DNA of 64,000 nucleotides from an uncultured Prevotellaceae bacterium. GTDB lineage: Bacteria > Bacteroidota > Bacteroidia > Bacteroidales > Muribaculaceae. Made by a program: the position numbers and the translations under genes. A model generated the notes under the pieces. The model searched no databases and had not been told where the DNA came from. It saw only the letters and a list, made by a program, of their open reading frames with translations. The stretch spans positions 39,457-103,456 of the forward strand of contig CAMJXD010000006.1 of the NCBI GenBank assembly GCA_946409635.1. The letters are read 5' to 3'. Below, piece after piece: positions 27,580-37,300 of this stretch (position 1 is its first letter; every line of letters begins with the position of its first letter).

Positions 27580-28350
27580 TCAACGCTGGGGCAGGGTGCT
27601 GACGGGGAAGTTGAAGTAGGTGTCGGGGAAGGGCTCGTCCTTGAGGGTGAAGTGCCACCACTCGTTGTCCAGCGGCTTGAAGCCGTGGCGCAACATGGCG
27701 GCGCGCAGCACCATGCGGTTGTAGAACTGCTCGCTGGTGATGCCGCCCTCCTGGGGATGGTACTCGAGCGTCTCGGGGTCACCGCAGTAGTCGGGATGGC
27801 TCTCGACGCCGAACCAGTCGAACGTGCCGCCCATGTCGACCTCCTTGCCCCGCGCCATGTCCACGAGCGTCAAGTCAACCGTCGAGCCCCGCGAGTGCCC
27901 GCTCCTGCGTGCGACATACTCCTGGTCGAACACCTGCTTCTTGGTCAGGTAAGGGTAGAAATAGGCCCTGGTGATGGTGTCGTTCAGGTCAAGGGCCCAT
28001 CGCATGAAGTGGTCGACGGCGCGCTGCGGACGATAGGCGTCATAGATCTTGAGGCAGTAGCCGTGCCGCTTGAGGTCGTCGCTGACGGCGCGCAGGCTGT
28101 CGGCGGCCACCCGAGTCATCAGGGCCACCGGCTGCTCATAGCCGTCCATGCGGGCTCCCACAAAGTTGTAGGTGCCATAGTAGCGTATTTCAAGAATGGC
28201 GTCGGGGACGACGTCGGTGATGTTGACAAACTGGCTCGAGTCCATCGTCTTGTCCTTAACGCGTGCAGCCTCCTGGGCACTCTTGCACCCCGTCATCAGT
28301 CCGGCTGTCATGATCAGGCCTAGGGCCATCAACAGTGTAAATCTTCTCAT
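27580..28350 (-). CDS. D-alanyl-D-alanine dipeptidase lipoprotein (VanX/DdpX-like)
   Basis: 256 residues from ATG 28350, chosen because it gives a lipoprotein signal (MTAGLMTGCKS). The VanX/DdpX core is present: RSGHSRGSTVDLTLVDM with zinc His and Asp near residues 153-165, and EWWHF near 237-241 with the catalytic Glu and last zinc His. It hydrolyses D-Ala-D-Ala released from peptidoglycan, for nutrition rather than vancomycin resistance; no vanHA genes are nearby. As a lipoprotein it acts in the periplasm. It adds to the cell-wall salvage theme of the left half of the window. Confidence 0.9.
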   Translation of the reverse strand: MRRFTLLMALGLIMTAGLMTGCKSAQEAARVKDKTMDSSQFVNITDVVPDAILEIRYYGTYNFVGARMDGYEQPVALMTRVAADSLRAVSDDLKRHGYCLKIYDAYRPQRAVDHFMRWALDLNDTITRAYFYPYLTKKQVFDQEYVARRSGHSRGSTVDLTLVDMARGKEVDMGGTFDWFGVESHPDYCGDPETLEYHPQEGGITSEQFYNRMVLRAAMLRHGFKPLDNEWWHFTLKDEPFPDTYFNFPVSTLPQR

Positions 28351-28381
28351 CGTCAATAGTCTTTTAATTCTCTTGATGCCA

Positions 28382-28389
28382 CAAAGGTA
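28382..28389 (-). promoter_or_regulatory. -7 box upstream of the VanX-like gene
   Basis: TACCTTTG on the minus strand, 31 bases before ATG 28350. The -33 partner at the right distance is weak. Confidence 0.45.
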
Positions 28390-28449
28390 CAACAATAACA
28401 ACTACTCATCACACTCATTGGTAATTATTGTGGGAAATGGGGAAGGATC

Positions 28450-28638
28450 TCAGTCGTCAGGTGCAGTCTTGTGCTTGGTCTTGCGGGTATAGGTCTTGCG
28501 GGAGCGGTGGACGCGGTGAACCGCATGAAAGCCCGGGCCGAGCACTTCCTGCTCGCCCTCGCGGTTGCCGCGACGCATCGCCTTGACGACATCGTCCAGG
28601 TTGACGGGCTGTTTGGTCTTCTTACGCTTCATCGCCAT
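28450..28638 (-). CDS. Small basic protein, translationally coupled
   Basis: 62 residues from ATG 28638, or 60 from the ATG at 28632. The start lies within two bases of the TGA of the upstream macro-like gene, so coupling is likely. The protein is rich in Lys, Arg and His (MKRKKTKQPVNLDDVVKAM, ending SRKTYTRKTKHKTAPDD). It has no signal peptide, membrane segment or domain that I recognise. It may bind nucleic acid by charge. The longer in-frame reading to 28719 overlaps the upstream gene and is not needed. Confidence 0.55.
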   Translation of the reverse strand: MAMKRKKTKQPVNLDDVVKAMRRGNREGEQEVLGPGFHAVHRVHRSRKTYTRKTKHKTAPDD

Positions 28639-28639
28639 C

Positions 28640-29032
28640 TCAGTGTTGCAAAGCCTTGACAAACTCCTCGGGCAGAATGATGTTCTCCACATCCAGCGCA
28701 GCGGCAAACAGCGGCGCAATCTCCTCGTCCCTGAAGCCTGCGATACCGCACCCGATGCGCGTCACCAGGAACTGGAGCCCCTGGTGCTGCCTCGCAAAGT
28801 CAATAAACTCGTCGACATAGGGCTTGATCGTCTCTACCCCACCCTGCATCGTAGGGATGGCATAGCTCTGCCCCTGCAGGCCTACGCCCTGCCCCCACAC
28901 GGCACCAAAACGGTTCATCGCAGCCCGTGCTGCACCCCCGCCATGGAAGCCACCCAAGTTGCTGCCGAACACAAACACCTGATTCTCTTCTAGCCGGGAA
29001 ATCATCGCCGGCGTGAACGCTCTGTCATACAT
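28640..29032 (-). CDS. Macro-like (A1pp-type) hypothetical protein
   Basis: 130 residues from ATG 29032; an AAGGAGGA ten bases upstream fixes this start against the ATG at 29050. The pattern FVFGSNLGGFHGGGAARAA near residues 19-37, GQGVGLQG and VTRIGCGIAGF near 87-97 resembles a compact macro domain that binds ADP-ribose-like ligands. Close relatives in Bacteroidales are annotated only as hypothetical. It is coupled to the small basic gene downstream, and stands back to back with the SIR2/TIR operon across 360 bases. A link to NAD or ADP-ribose metabolism is tempting but only inferred. Confidence 0.65.
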   Translation of the reverse strand: MYDRAFTPAMISRLEENQVFVFGSNLGGFHGGGAARAAMNRFGAVWGQGVGLQGQSYAIPTMQGGVETIKPYVDEFIDFARQHQGLQFLVTRIGCGIAGFRDEEIAPLFAAALDVENIILPEEFVKALQH

Positions 29033-29240
29033 TTTTCGGTCCTCCTTCATATATTACTCGTCACATCAATTAGAAAACATTCCTGCAAAAACCATGCCAT
29101 GCAAAAAGCCAATATCACATTCCAGGCCCAGTTTCCATAACACGTTGATTACCAAAGCCTATCACATATCGGCAACCATTAAACAGCAGGAGCGGAAATG
29201 TTAACAAAATGTTAAAAGCCATCACACATCCATTACGCGA

Positions 29241-29248
29241 CAAAGATA
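29241..29248 (-). promoter_or_regulatory. Possible -7 box for the macro-like gene
   Basis: TATCTTTG on the minus strand, about 210 bases upstream of ATG 29032. The -33 box is unclear. The intergenic stretch 29033-29392 otherwise holds only AT-rich sequence and the divergent promoter of the SIR2/TIR operon. Confidence 0.4.
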
Positions 29249-29353
29249 CAAAAACTCCATATACCTCACCACACCAAAAGGCAAGAAAACAAAGTTTATA
29301 AGCAATTATTTAATTATTTTTGAGATTTGATAGTCATTTTCATTTTTTATGGC

Positions 29354-29361
29354 TAAATTTG
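29354..29361 (+). promoter_or_regulatory. -7 box of the SIR2/TIR-STAND operon
   Basis: TAAATTTG 31 bases before ATG 29393 matches TAnnTTTG. A TTTG lies 24 bases upstream, longer than the usual 19-20, so the promoter may be weak or activator-dependent. Confidence 0.5.
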
Positions 29362-29392
29362 CAATTTATCAACGATTCAACCTCTAAATCAT

Positions 29393-30814
29393 ATGGAAAA
29401 AGCCAGTTTCCTCTCGGAGATCACCTCCCTTGCCAACCCCAAGGCCCAAGACCGATGGCCAGAACTGCTCGACGAGATTGACCGTGGCAACGTCATCCCT
29501 GTCATCGGGCCCAACCTGCTCGTTGAGCCTCGCGTGCTCGAGAACGGTCTGACCGAGAATTTGCACCAGCAACTCATTTCGGTTATCGCCCCCTTGACCG
29601 GAGTAAAATCAAGGCCCAGGACATTTTCCCAATTGGTTTATGACGACAACTTCCGCTATACTTTTGCTAAAGACAACATCGACGTTATCTATCGCATTAT
29701 TGATAAGGCCATGGGACTACCCGATGGCAACGGCATCAATTTTGAGCCCTCGCCATTGTTGGTGGAGCTGTTGGGAACCAAGAGATTTCCATTTGTCATC
29801 ACCACATCGTTCACGCCCATTGTTGAGCGCGCCATGGAAAGGATTTGGGGACGGGTCAACGTTCTGACGTTCAACAATGACCCTAATGGCAAGAGCAATG
29901 ATGCAGGTTACCGTCATGACATTTCTTCAGCAGAAGACCTGAAGCGCCCTACCGTGTTCTATATGTTAGGCCGATATTGCCAATACCCGGAATATGCTGT
30001 GACCGATTCCGACATGATGAACTATTGCGCCTCATGGATCAAAGGAGAGGGTGTTCCTAATGTCCTTATCAACGAGTTGAACGCTTGGGACAATGAGAAT
30101 GACAAGAGCAAGCGTTACCTGCTCTTCCTGGGCAACAGTTACTCTGACTGGCTTTACCGCTTCGTGTGGTTCGCCTTGCGCACCAGGCACAAGGTGATGC
30201 AATCAGATGTCATCGTCAACGAACGGGCCGAGGATACTTTAGTCCAATTTCTGGAACGTCTCCAGACCTTCTATCAGGACAATCCGTCCGAGGTCATTCA
30301 CCGCATCAGCAAAGAGATGGATGCCAGGCATGGCGACCATTCACACTTTGTCGGCGTCACCGACTATGATGTATTCATCTCCTACTCACGCCGTGACAAG
30401 GTCATTGCCCGGAACTTGCACGACGCCCTCAAGGCTAAGGGATTCAACGTCTGGTTTGACAACGTGAGCATCGGCATCGAGAATTGGAAAGAGGCTATTG
30501 AGAGGGGAATCACTCATTCACAAGTCTTTGTCCCTATCCTGTCAGCTAACGTCAAGAATGAGTCCCTGACGCCCCATGAATATCGCGCAGAGTGGGACAT
30601 CGCTGCCGAATTGTCCAAGAGGATGGGCGGGCGCACGTTCATCATCCCCCTGGCCGAAAAAGGGTTTGACTTCAACGACCCGATAACCAAGCTGCCAAAA
30701 CCATTGGCCGAGATGAATGCCTGCTGGTACACATCGGCCGATGACCTTGGCCAGATTACCCAAGCTGTCGTCAACGAAATCCAGAAGTTGAAGCGATTGT
30801 CACAAAACCACTAA
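29393..30814 (+). CDS. SIR2-like/TIR fusion protein
   Basis: 473 residues, no signal peptide or membrane segment. The N-terminal 310 residues look like a divergent SIR2: GNVIPVIGPNLL (about 32-43) at the NAD-binding start, PFVITTSFTPIVE (about 132-145) where active forms usually have TTN(Y/F)D, and YLLFLGNSYSDWL near 242-255. A TIR domain runs from about 323 to 455: YDVFISYSRRDKVIARNLHD, then GFNVWFDNVSIGIENWKEAI and VFVPILS. The Glu often catalytic in TIR NADases is not obvious in the FDNVSIGIENW loop. Known SIR2 and TIR defence proteins deplete or convert NAD. This is the first gene of a three-gene operon, 27 bases before the STAND gene, and the likely effector or adaptor. Activity is not established. 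Confidence 0.82.
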   Translation: MEKASFLSEITSLANPKAQDRWPELLDEIDRGNVIPVIGPNLLVEPRVLENGLTENLHQQLISVIAPLTGVKSRPRTFSQLVYDDNFRYTFAKDNIDVIYRIIDKAMGLPDGNGINFEPSPLLVELLGTKRFPFVITTSFTPIVERAMERIWGRVNVLTFNNDPNGKSNDAGYRHDISSAEDLKRPTVFYMLGRYCQYPEYAVTDSDMMNYCASWIKGEGVPNVLINELNAWDNENDKSKRYLLFLGNSYSDWLYRFVWFALRTRHKVMQSDVIVNERAEDTLVQFLERLQTFYQDNPSEVIHRISKEMDARHGDHSHFVGVTDYDVFISYSRRDKVIARNLHDALKAKGFNVWFDNVSIGIENWKEAIERGITHSQVFVPILSANVKNESLTPHEYRAEWDIAAELSKRMGGRTFIIPLAEKGFDFNDPITKLPKPLAEMNACWYTSADDLGQITQAVVNEIQKLKRLSQNH

Positions 30815-30841
30815 ATTCACAGCCCTCATCTTTCTATCCAA

Positions 30842-33800
30842 ATGGCAAATAACGGCAATATCATCAACCAAGGCGACAAGAATCCCTGGAAAGGGCTAAA
30901 CTTCTACGTAGAGGGTGAAATCCTCTATGGTCGTGATGCTGAAATCCAGAGGCTCGCCCAGTTCATCGTCAACAATTCACAGACGGTCCTCTATGGCAAA
31001 TCGGGCATAGGCAAGTCATCTATCATCAACGCAGGAATTTTCCCTGAAGCACGCAGTTCGGGGCTATTTCCCGTGCCTATGCGTCTGGGGCATAATCACC
31101 AGAGCAACACGTCATACCTTGAACAAATCAAGGTGGCATTCAAGGAATCGGGCATTGGTATTAATCCCCTTTGTGACGCCATCGACAAAGAGAATGAGAG
31201 CCTGTGGGAGTTTTTTCACCGGCACACCTTCTTCCAGCCAGAAACGGGGAACGCCGTCAGGCCGCTTGTCGTGCTAGACCAATTTGAGGAAATTTTCACC
31301 CTCCAGCATAGCGAAGCTGTCAAGAAAGAGTTTTTCTCACAACTGGCCGACCTGATCAACGAGGTGAAACCACGCTACATCTTTGATGCCCAGCATAACA
31401 GCGACAGCAGCAATGGTAGCAACGACACAACCACCTTACAGGACTTGAGGGATTTTGTGCAAACCATCGGCAACGAGAGCCCGCAGTCGAACTATGTCGA
31501 AGAATCTAATTTCAATCTCGTATTCGTCCTGCGTGAGGACTACCTCTCCTACTTCGAGCGATACACGGCCTATATCCCCGCCATGAAGTCCAACCGCTTC
31601 CCCTTGCTGCCCATCAACGAGGAGCAAGCGGCCGAAATCATCATGAAGCCATGTCCCGGACTCATCAGCAAGCAGGTTGCCGAACTTATTATCCAGAAGA
31701 TTACCGAAACGACCGACTTTATCCTCGACGGCATTCCAGAGATTGAGGTCGATGCGACCATGCTATCACTCTTCCTGAGTCGACTGTATCTCAAGAAAGG
31801 AGCGCAGACGACCATTACGGCCGAGATGGTCAACGAGTTTGGCGATTTCATCATCAAGGACTTCTATGAGGAATCGGTAGCTGACTTGCCCGAGGATGAT
31901 ATCGAGAAACTCGAGGATGCCCTCATCACCATCGACGGGCGACGAGACAATGATTCCTACAGCAACCTGACTGAGGGCAAGCACATTTCAGCGAGAACCA
32001 TCGACAAGCTGGTCAAGGACAGTAAACTGCTAAGGGAATTCTACTACCAGGGCGACAGGAGGCTCGAGTTTATGCACGACACCTTGTGCCCCATCATCAA
32101 TGACAGGATTGCCCAGCGAGAACAGGCCAAAGAACAGGAAGCCGAGCGACAACGACTAGAAGCCGAAAAAGCCAAGATCCGACAAGAAGAAGAGCTGAAG
32201 CGCAAAGCGATAGAACGCCAAGCCGAGCAGGAGAGGCTGCGCCACGGGCAGGAGACCCTTGCCTTGAAAAAGCGCAACCGTCGTCGCATCAAGTGGCTCG
32301 TGTTTGCAGCAGCATTTCTGGCTTTAATCCTTGCCGCTGCGTTTATCAGGCATCAGTTGCTGTTTGCACCGTACAGCTGCTACTATGCCAACTTCACCAC
32401 ATTGAACGGCTGGCCCATCGGGCTTGATGAAATTGACCCCAACGATAAGGCCGTCCAAGACAGCCTCATCGTGTATTACCGGCTGACCCGTTTCGGCCGC
32501 CTGAACAAGAATAAATTCCAAAAAGTCGAAGTCATCTCGGCCCATGACCACAAGCCCACGACCAACATATTCATTGAGAGCCCTGCCGTGGGATTATGGT
32601 ATGCCGAGCTGGGAACTGATAGTAGAGCGAAGGCTTTTGCCGAGTTGCAAAAGCAGACGTCCTACTGGATTTACAGTGCCACAGAGCAGGAATCAGGAAC
32701 GGCCGGGAAATGCACGGCATTCGGGCTGGACGGCAAAGAGCTCTACTCGGTTCAATTCAACCGGGACAACACTACTGCCGGTGCCGACAAGAACAAGTTT
32801 GTGCAATGGGCTGTGTATTATGATGCCAGCGGCAAGCAGATGATTATCAACGACAACGGCATCGACCGCATGCGACAGACCATCGACAACGGCACCGTGA
32901 CCGGATGCCTGTTTTTCTCGATGCTGGGCGTCCCCCAGAAGAACGAACGCGGTGCCTACGGCTACCAGTATGAAATCAACGACACAACCTATCTGCTGAG
33001 TAAGGCTTATCGCGTTGACAAATTTGGAAACAAGCTAACTGATGCACCCATCACTTATCTTGAGCACCAATACGGCAGGCCCAAAAAGACATCCCTCTAT
33101 GAAGTCATCTATCCCCAGCCCGGAATGATCGTGAGGCGATATCAGTCCTACAACGACACCCTTGCGTTTTATCCTGAGGGCAAGCCTAAGTTCGGCTCGC
33201 TGCATCCCGACTTCACCCGTAGCGACTCCATCATCTCATACAGCTACGACAATTTGGGACGCCTCGCTTTTACCAGCTTAAGCTCAAGAGGCCGAATAGT
33301 TAATTCAGCCGCTTACACCTATCTGGAAGGTGCCAAAACCAAGAAATACAAAGAAATTCTCATCACAAAAAACGGCGATAGTTATACTGAACGTTATCAT
33401 TACCCGGACACATCTACAACGATCGTGGAATTCTGGCAAGACAAAGCCAGAATATGCCGTTCACAGCTCAATGAGAAAGGTGACCTGCTTTATTACCATC
33501 GATGCACTGAATTGACGCGGCACGATTCCAACACTAAATTCATTGTCGAGACAAAGGAGTACCGTGATACTGCAGGGTTACTTATTAAGCCGACAATCGC
33601 CGATGATGGCAATGACTTGAATGAATACTCAAAGCTTGAGGTCTTCCGTGATGAAGTAAGCAAGAACATCTTGCTGGAATACTACTATAATGAAGCCAAT
33701 GAGATATGCCGTTCTGAATTGTTTGAGTATGATGACTATGGTAATGTCATCACTATTGCAGTCGCCGGTATTGATGGTACAGCTGTCAGGTGCCCCGATT

Positions 33801-34360
33801 GGAACAAGAACGGATTGTGTTGTTACAAAATGTCCATTCTCAAGCCATTCTATTCAGGATCGTCAATTGTATATTCCTCGGCCCACGGAGTTAATGAATT
33901 TAATGAGAATTCACTGATTATGGGTTATGATCAGGAAGATAATCCATGCACGTTAACCATTGATGAGCAACCGATGGACTATTTATTAACACGAGGCCGC
34001 GGCGACAACTCGATCCTGACTAATCTTCAATTATCAGTTACCAGCACTGCCCAGATAGACAAGCGATTCTCTGCTTCATTTATTCACGTTCTTTCCGAAA
34101 AGGGGACTTTCTACAAAGCAGGACTCAAGGATGGTGATATCATTATCAGAATTGATGGCAACAGGGCGGACAGTTATATGGCAAAGCGACTCGAGAACGA
34201 CGGGAGCTGCCAACTAGACGTGGCACGTCCTAATCCTGAAAGCAATAATTACATCATCCGCCATTTTACTGTTCCAGCAGGCAATCCACTCATTCATGTT
34301 CATCATGCTGCTTTAACCAAAGAAGAATTCGACCGACTTAATAAAAGCATCCAGTTATGA
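30842..34360 (+). CDS. Membrane-spanning STAND NTPase with extracytoplasmic YD-like and PDZ region
   Basis: 1172 residues. The nSTAND1-like NTPase has YGRDAEI (29-35), a Walker A GKSGIGKSS (52-60), Walker B LVVLDQFEE (142-150) and an arginine sensor in LVFVLRED, then a helical/winged region. A charged coiled coil rich in E, Q, R and K follows (about 420-475). Next comes KKRNRRR and one hydrophobic helix (about 483-503); the positive-inside rule puts the N-terminus in the cytoplasm and residues after 505 outside. The outer part has YD/MORN-like beta repeats (YDNLGRLAF, GNVITIAV) and a C-terminal PDZ-like domain (AGLKDGDIIIRIDG near 1090). Its ATG follows the SIR2/TIR gene by 27 bases, and its stop overlaps the next ATG. 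A sensor lying outside the membrane is unusual for a STAND protein. Confidence 0.83.
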   Translation: MANNGNIINQGDKNPWKGLNFYVEGEILYGRDAEIQRLAQFIVNNSQTVLYGKSGIGKSSIINAGIFPEARSSGLFPVPMRLGHNHQSNTSYLEQIKVAFKESGIGINPLCDAIDKENESLWEFFHRHTFFQPETGNAVRPLVVLDQFEEIFTLQHSEAVKKEFFSQLADLINEVKPRYIFDAQHNSDSSNGSNDTTTLQDLRDFVQTIGNESPQSNYVEESNFNLVFVLREDYLSYFERYTAYIPAMKSNRFPLLPINEEQAAEIIMKPCPGLISKQVAELIIQKITETTDFILDGIPEIEVDATMLSLFLSRLYLKKGAQTTITAEMVNEFGDFIIKDFYEESVADLPEDDIEKLEDALITIDGRRDNDSYSNLTEGKHISARTIDKLVKDSKLLREFYYQGDRRLEFMHDTLCPIINDRIAQREQAKEQEAERQRLEAEKAKIRQEEELKRKAIERQAEQERLRHGQETLALKKRNRRRIKWLVFAAAFLALILAAAFIRHQLLFAPYSCYYANFTTLNGWPIGLDEIDPNDKAVQDSLIVYYRLTRFGRLNKNKFQKVEVISAHDHKPTTNIFIESPAVGLWYAELGTDSRAKAFAELQKQTSYWIYSATEQESGTAGKCTAFGLDGKELYSVQFNRDNTTAGADKNKFVQWAVYYDASGKQMIINDNGIDRMRQTIDNGTVTGCLFFSMLGVPQKNERGAYGYQYEINDTTYLLSKAYRVDKFGNKLTDAPITYLEHQYGRPKKTSLYEVIYPQPGMIVRRYQSYNDTLAFYPEGKPKFGSLHPDFTRSDSIISYSYDNLGRLAFTSLSSRGRIVNSAAYTYLEGAKTKKYKEILITKNGDSYTERYHYPDTSTTIVEFWQDKARICRSQLNEKGDLLYYHRCTELTRHDSNTKFIVETKEYRDTAGLLIKPTIADDGNDLNEYSKLEVFRDEVSKNILLEYYYNEANEICRSELFEYDDYGNVITIAVAGIDGTAVRCPDWNKNGLCCYKMSILKPFYSGSSIVYSSAHGVNEFNENSLIMGYDQEDNPCTLTIDEQPMDYLLTRGRGDNSILTNLQLSVTSTAQIDKRFSASFIHVLSEKGTFYKAGLKDGDIIIRIDGNRADSYMAKRLENDGSCQLDVARPNPESNNYIIRHFTVPAGNPLIHVHHAALTKEEFDRLNKSIQL

Positions 34361-37300
34361 AAAGATATCTCATTATACAACTGATCTTTATCCTGTGCAT
34401 AGCTTCTCCCATCGAGCAGATTAAAGCCCATCCGGCTCATAATCAATATGCAAACAATGATGATGATCTCACTCCTTTTGGCAAAAAGAAAAAGAAAAAA
34501 AAGGAGGAGAAAATCGCTAATCTGGTTGGCAAAACCCCAAGTCAAAACAAGAACGACAAGCCCCAAAACGAAGAAGGGACAAAAAGGGTCAATGTCACAC
34601 AGCCCTTGAGCAAACCACAGGATTCAAAGCCTGATTCCGTCCTTGCCGAGAAAGTAAAATATGACAAGCCCGTATACTATGCCCAAGTCACACGAAAGGA
34701 CGGCTGGCTCGTGGGGGTAGGTAAACCATTGAGCCAGGAGCAGGCCAGTCACTTAGGAATCTACTATAAACTCTCACGCAAGAACAAGGCCGGCCACTGG
34801 ACGCTTGTCGAGACATTTAACGGTTATGGCAATCCCACGAATCCCGATTTTGAGTTTACATATTTGTGGAGAGACCAAATTAAGGACGTCTGTAAATGGG
34901 CCTTCATGTCGGACGCTACAGGAGAGACGGTCTATCAGGAACGCGCAATGAATGCCGACAGTACAACTGTATATGTCTTTTCACCCACCAAAATCGGAGA
35001 AAGAGAATATCTGGGCTCCTATACCGACCCATTGGGCCTTCCCATGAACCTATTAAAAAAAGAATCGGGTTCTCCCAGCAGGGTACTGATTTCCAGGGAC
35101 AAGAGAGGCTTTGACATATTGATAAAATACATTGATGACAACGGTGCATTACAGAAAAACGAAGAAGGTGCCTTCATGTGCCGTAAGGAGTATGATGACG
35201 AGGGCAACATGACACTTTCCGAGTCATTGGACATGCTGGGAGAAAGAATGATTGACGACTGTGGTAACTGCGGCTGGAAAAGCGTCTTTCGTAACGGCCA
35301 ATGTGTCGAGACATGGTACTTTGATGCAGAGGGATTGCCCATGCGCATGCCGATGATTAAAGAGCGGGCCCACAATGTGTATGGCTTCCGCTATGAGTAT
35401 GATCAGTATGGGCGCCTCACAGCGACCATGCATGTCGATGACAAGGGGAACCCAGATGTTGATCAACACGGTGTGTACATGAGTCGAATAGTTTATAATG
35501 AACATGGAAAGGCTATCAAGCAGACCTACCATGACATCAACGGGAACCTGTGCAACGGATTCCTTGACCGGATTGCCCAAAGAAACATGCAATTTGATGC
35601 CAAAGGAAGAATTACCCTTCTTGAATATCGGGACAAGGCAGGCAACTATGCCATCGACGAAGACGACGATTGCCGCCAAGAAGTAGAATACCACAACAAC
35701 GGAGAGGTAAAGCGCCTGACAAATTACACGCTGGGTAAGTCAGCCCATTCCGATATTGATAAATATATCGAATACTACTCAGATGTCAAGGGCAACACGA
35801 TAACGAAATTTCACGGTGTACTTGACAGCATTGACATCATCAAGATAGATTCGGTTGATGCACTCAGGCGGCCAATCTTGACTGCATGGTACGACCTGCA
35901 AGGCAACCCAATTAATCGTGACGAATACCACAAGAAAACCACAGCCTATGCCGATGGCGATAAACACAATACAGTCACAAAGCTATGGGTAGATAAAAAT
36001 GGTAAGCCCGTGAAACCGTCTTATCTCCAAAACTATTCCATGAGTGTGGTTACCACCGACAGCACCAATCACATTGTCCGGGAAAAACGATACGACGGAG
36101 AAATGTTGGTCAGCTCCTTCGAGGACGTAGTAGACCCCAAATCGGGCGAGACCATCCTTCGCAATGACTTGACAGCATATGGAGAAGCCGCCCGTGTGGG
36201 GTGGAGTAACAAGTTGTATTATAGCATCAAGAGAGCCATCAACTTCAACGAGAAGCAAAACGTTCACTACGGCCAGAACGAGTTTGGAGAGCCATCTTAC
36301 ATCTCGGGATTGGCTAGAAGGGATGTCTTTTTCCTCTATGACGATATCAATAACCGTTACTTTGATGAGGACTTCAATGAGATTGAAACCTCAGATATGT
36401 ATAGGTTTATTCTTCGGCTGCCTCGCGTCTATTGCATTGAAGTAACCGATACGGCCATTGCCTACCCTCTAGGCCTGAGAAACGGTGATATCATCATTTC
36501 CTACGGCAACTGGACAGCCAGTGACGACCTGAAAGCCAACATGAATAATTTCTATCTGGAAACCATCTTGCAAGCCAATGTGGCTAAAAATACCATCCTA
36601 CTGCGCCATCATCCGGCCGAGAAATCCAGCGAAATAGTCAAGATCATGCTGCCGCCAGGCAAAACGTCGGATCTGGGATTCTATCCCCACATGATCTATT
36701 ATACCAAGAAAGAGATACAACGCCTGAAGCAAACATGTGAGCATTATGGGGTATTATTAAGCAAGCCTGTCACTAGGAAAGATAAAGCCACACTCTGGCT
36801 AGCCATACAAAAGAAAGGAGCTCCTGATTATACTGACTTCTATTACTCCCCGACCATCAATAACCGAGATCCCGGAATCATACTTTATGCCAATGCAGAT
36901 GAAGAAAAATGGTCATTTCGAAAGAATTGTTGGACGCAACCGGAACGTAATGATGAAACAGAAGCAATAAAAGAAGAGGCCGAGGTCATAACTGAAGACG
37001 ATGAAGCAGCTGATGCCGTTAAGGAATCGGACGATGACGCTTCTCACTTTATTCACTATGTGAGTGATGAGTCTCCACTTCTCTCCATGTTCACAAAGAG
37101 AGTATTATTTATCACCAACGACCTGAAAGGCTTGAGTTCCCTGAATGAAAGCTATACCAACAGCGAAAACCTTGATATCATTCCCGTTAGGGCTGACTCA
37201 TCGCTACTGCAGCGGGTGATGGAGTTCTACACGCTGCACAACGGCGAGATACCCAACGATTACGACATCGACGACTACCGCGCAATGAACGACCCTGCCA

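Noticed and set aside
27580..28350. Vancomycin resistance vanX
   Set aside because: No vanH, vanA or regulator genes are near. A lipoprotein D-Ala-D-Ala dipeptidase in a salvage context explains it.
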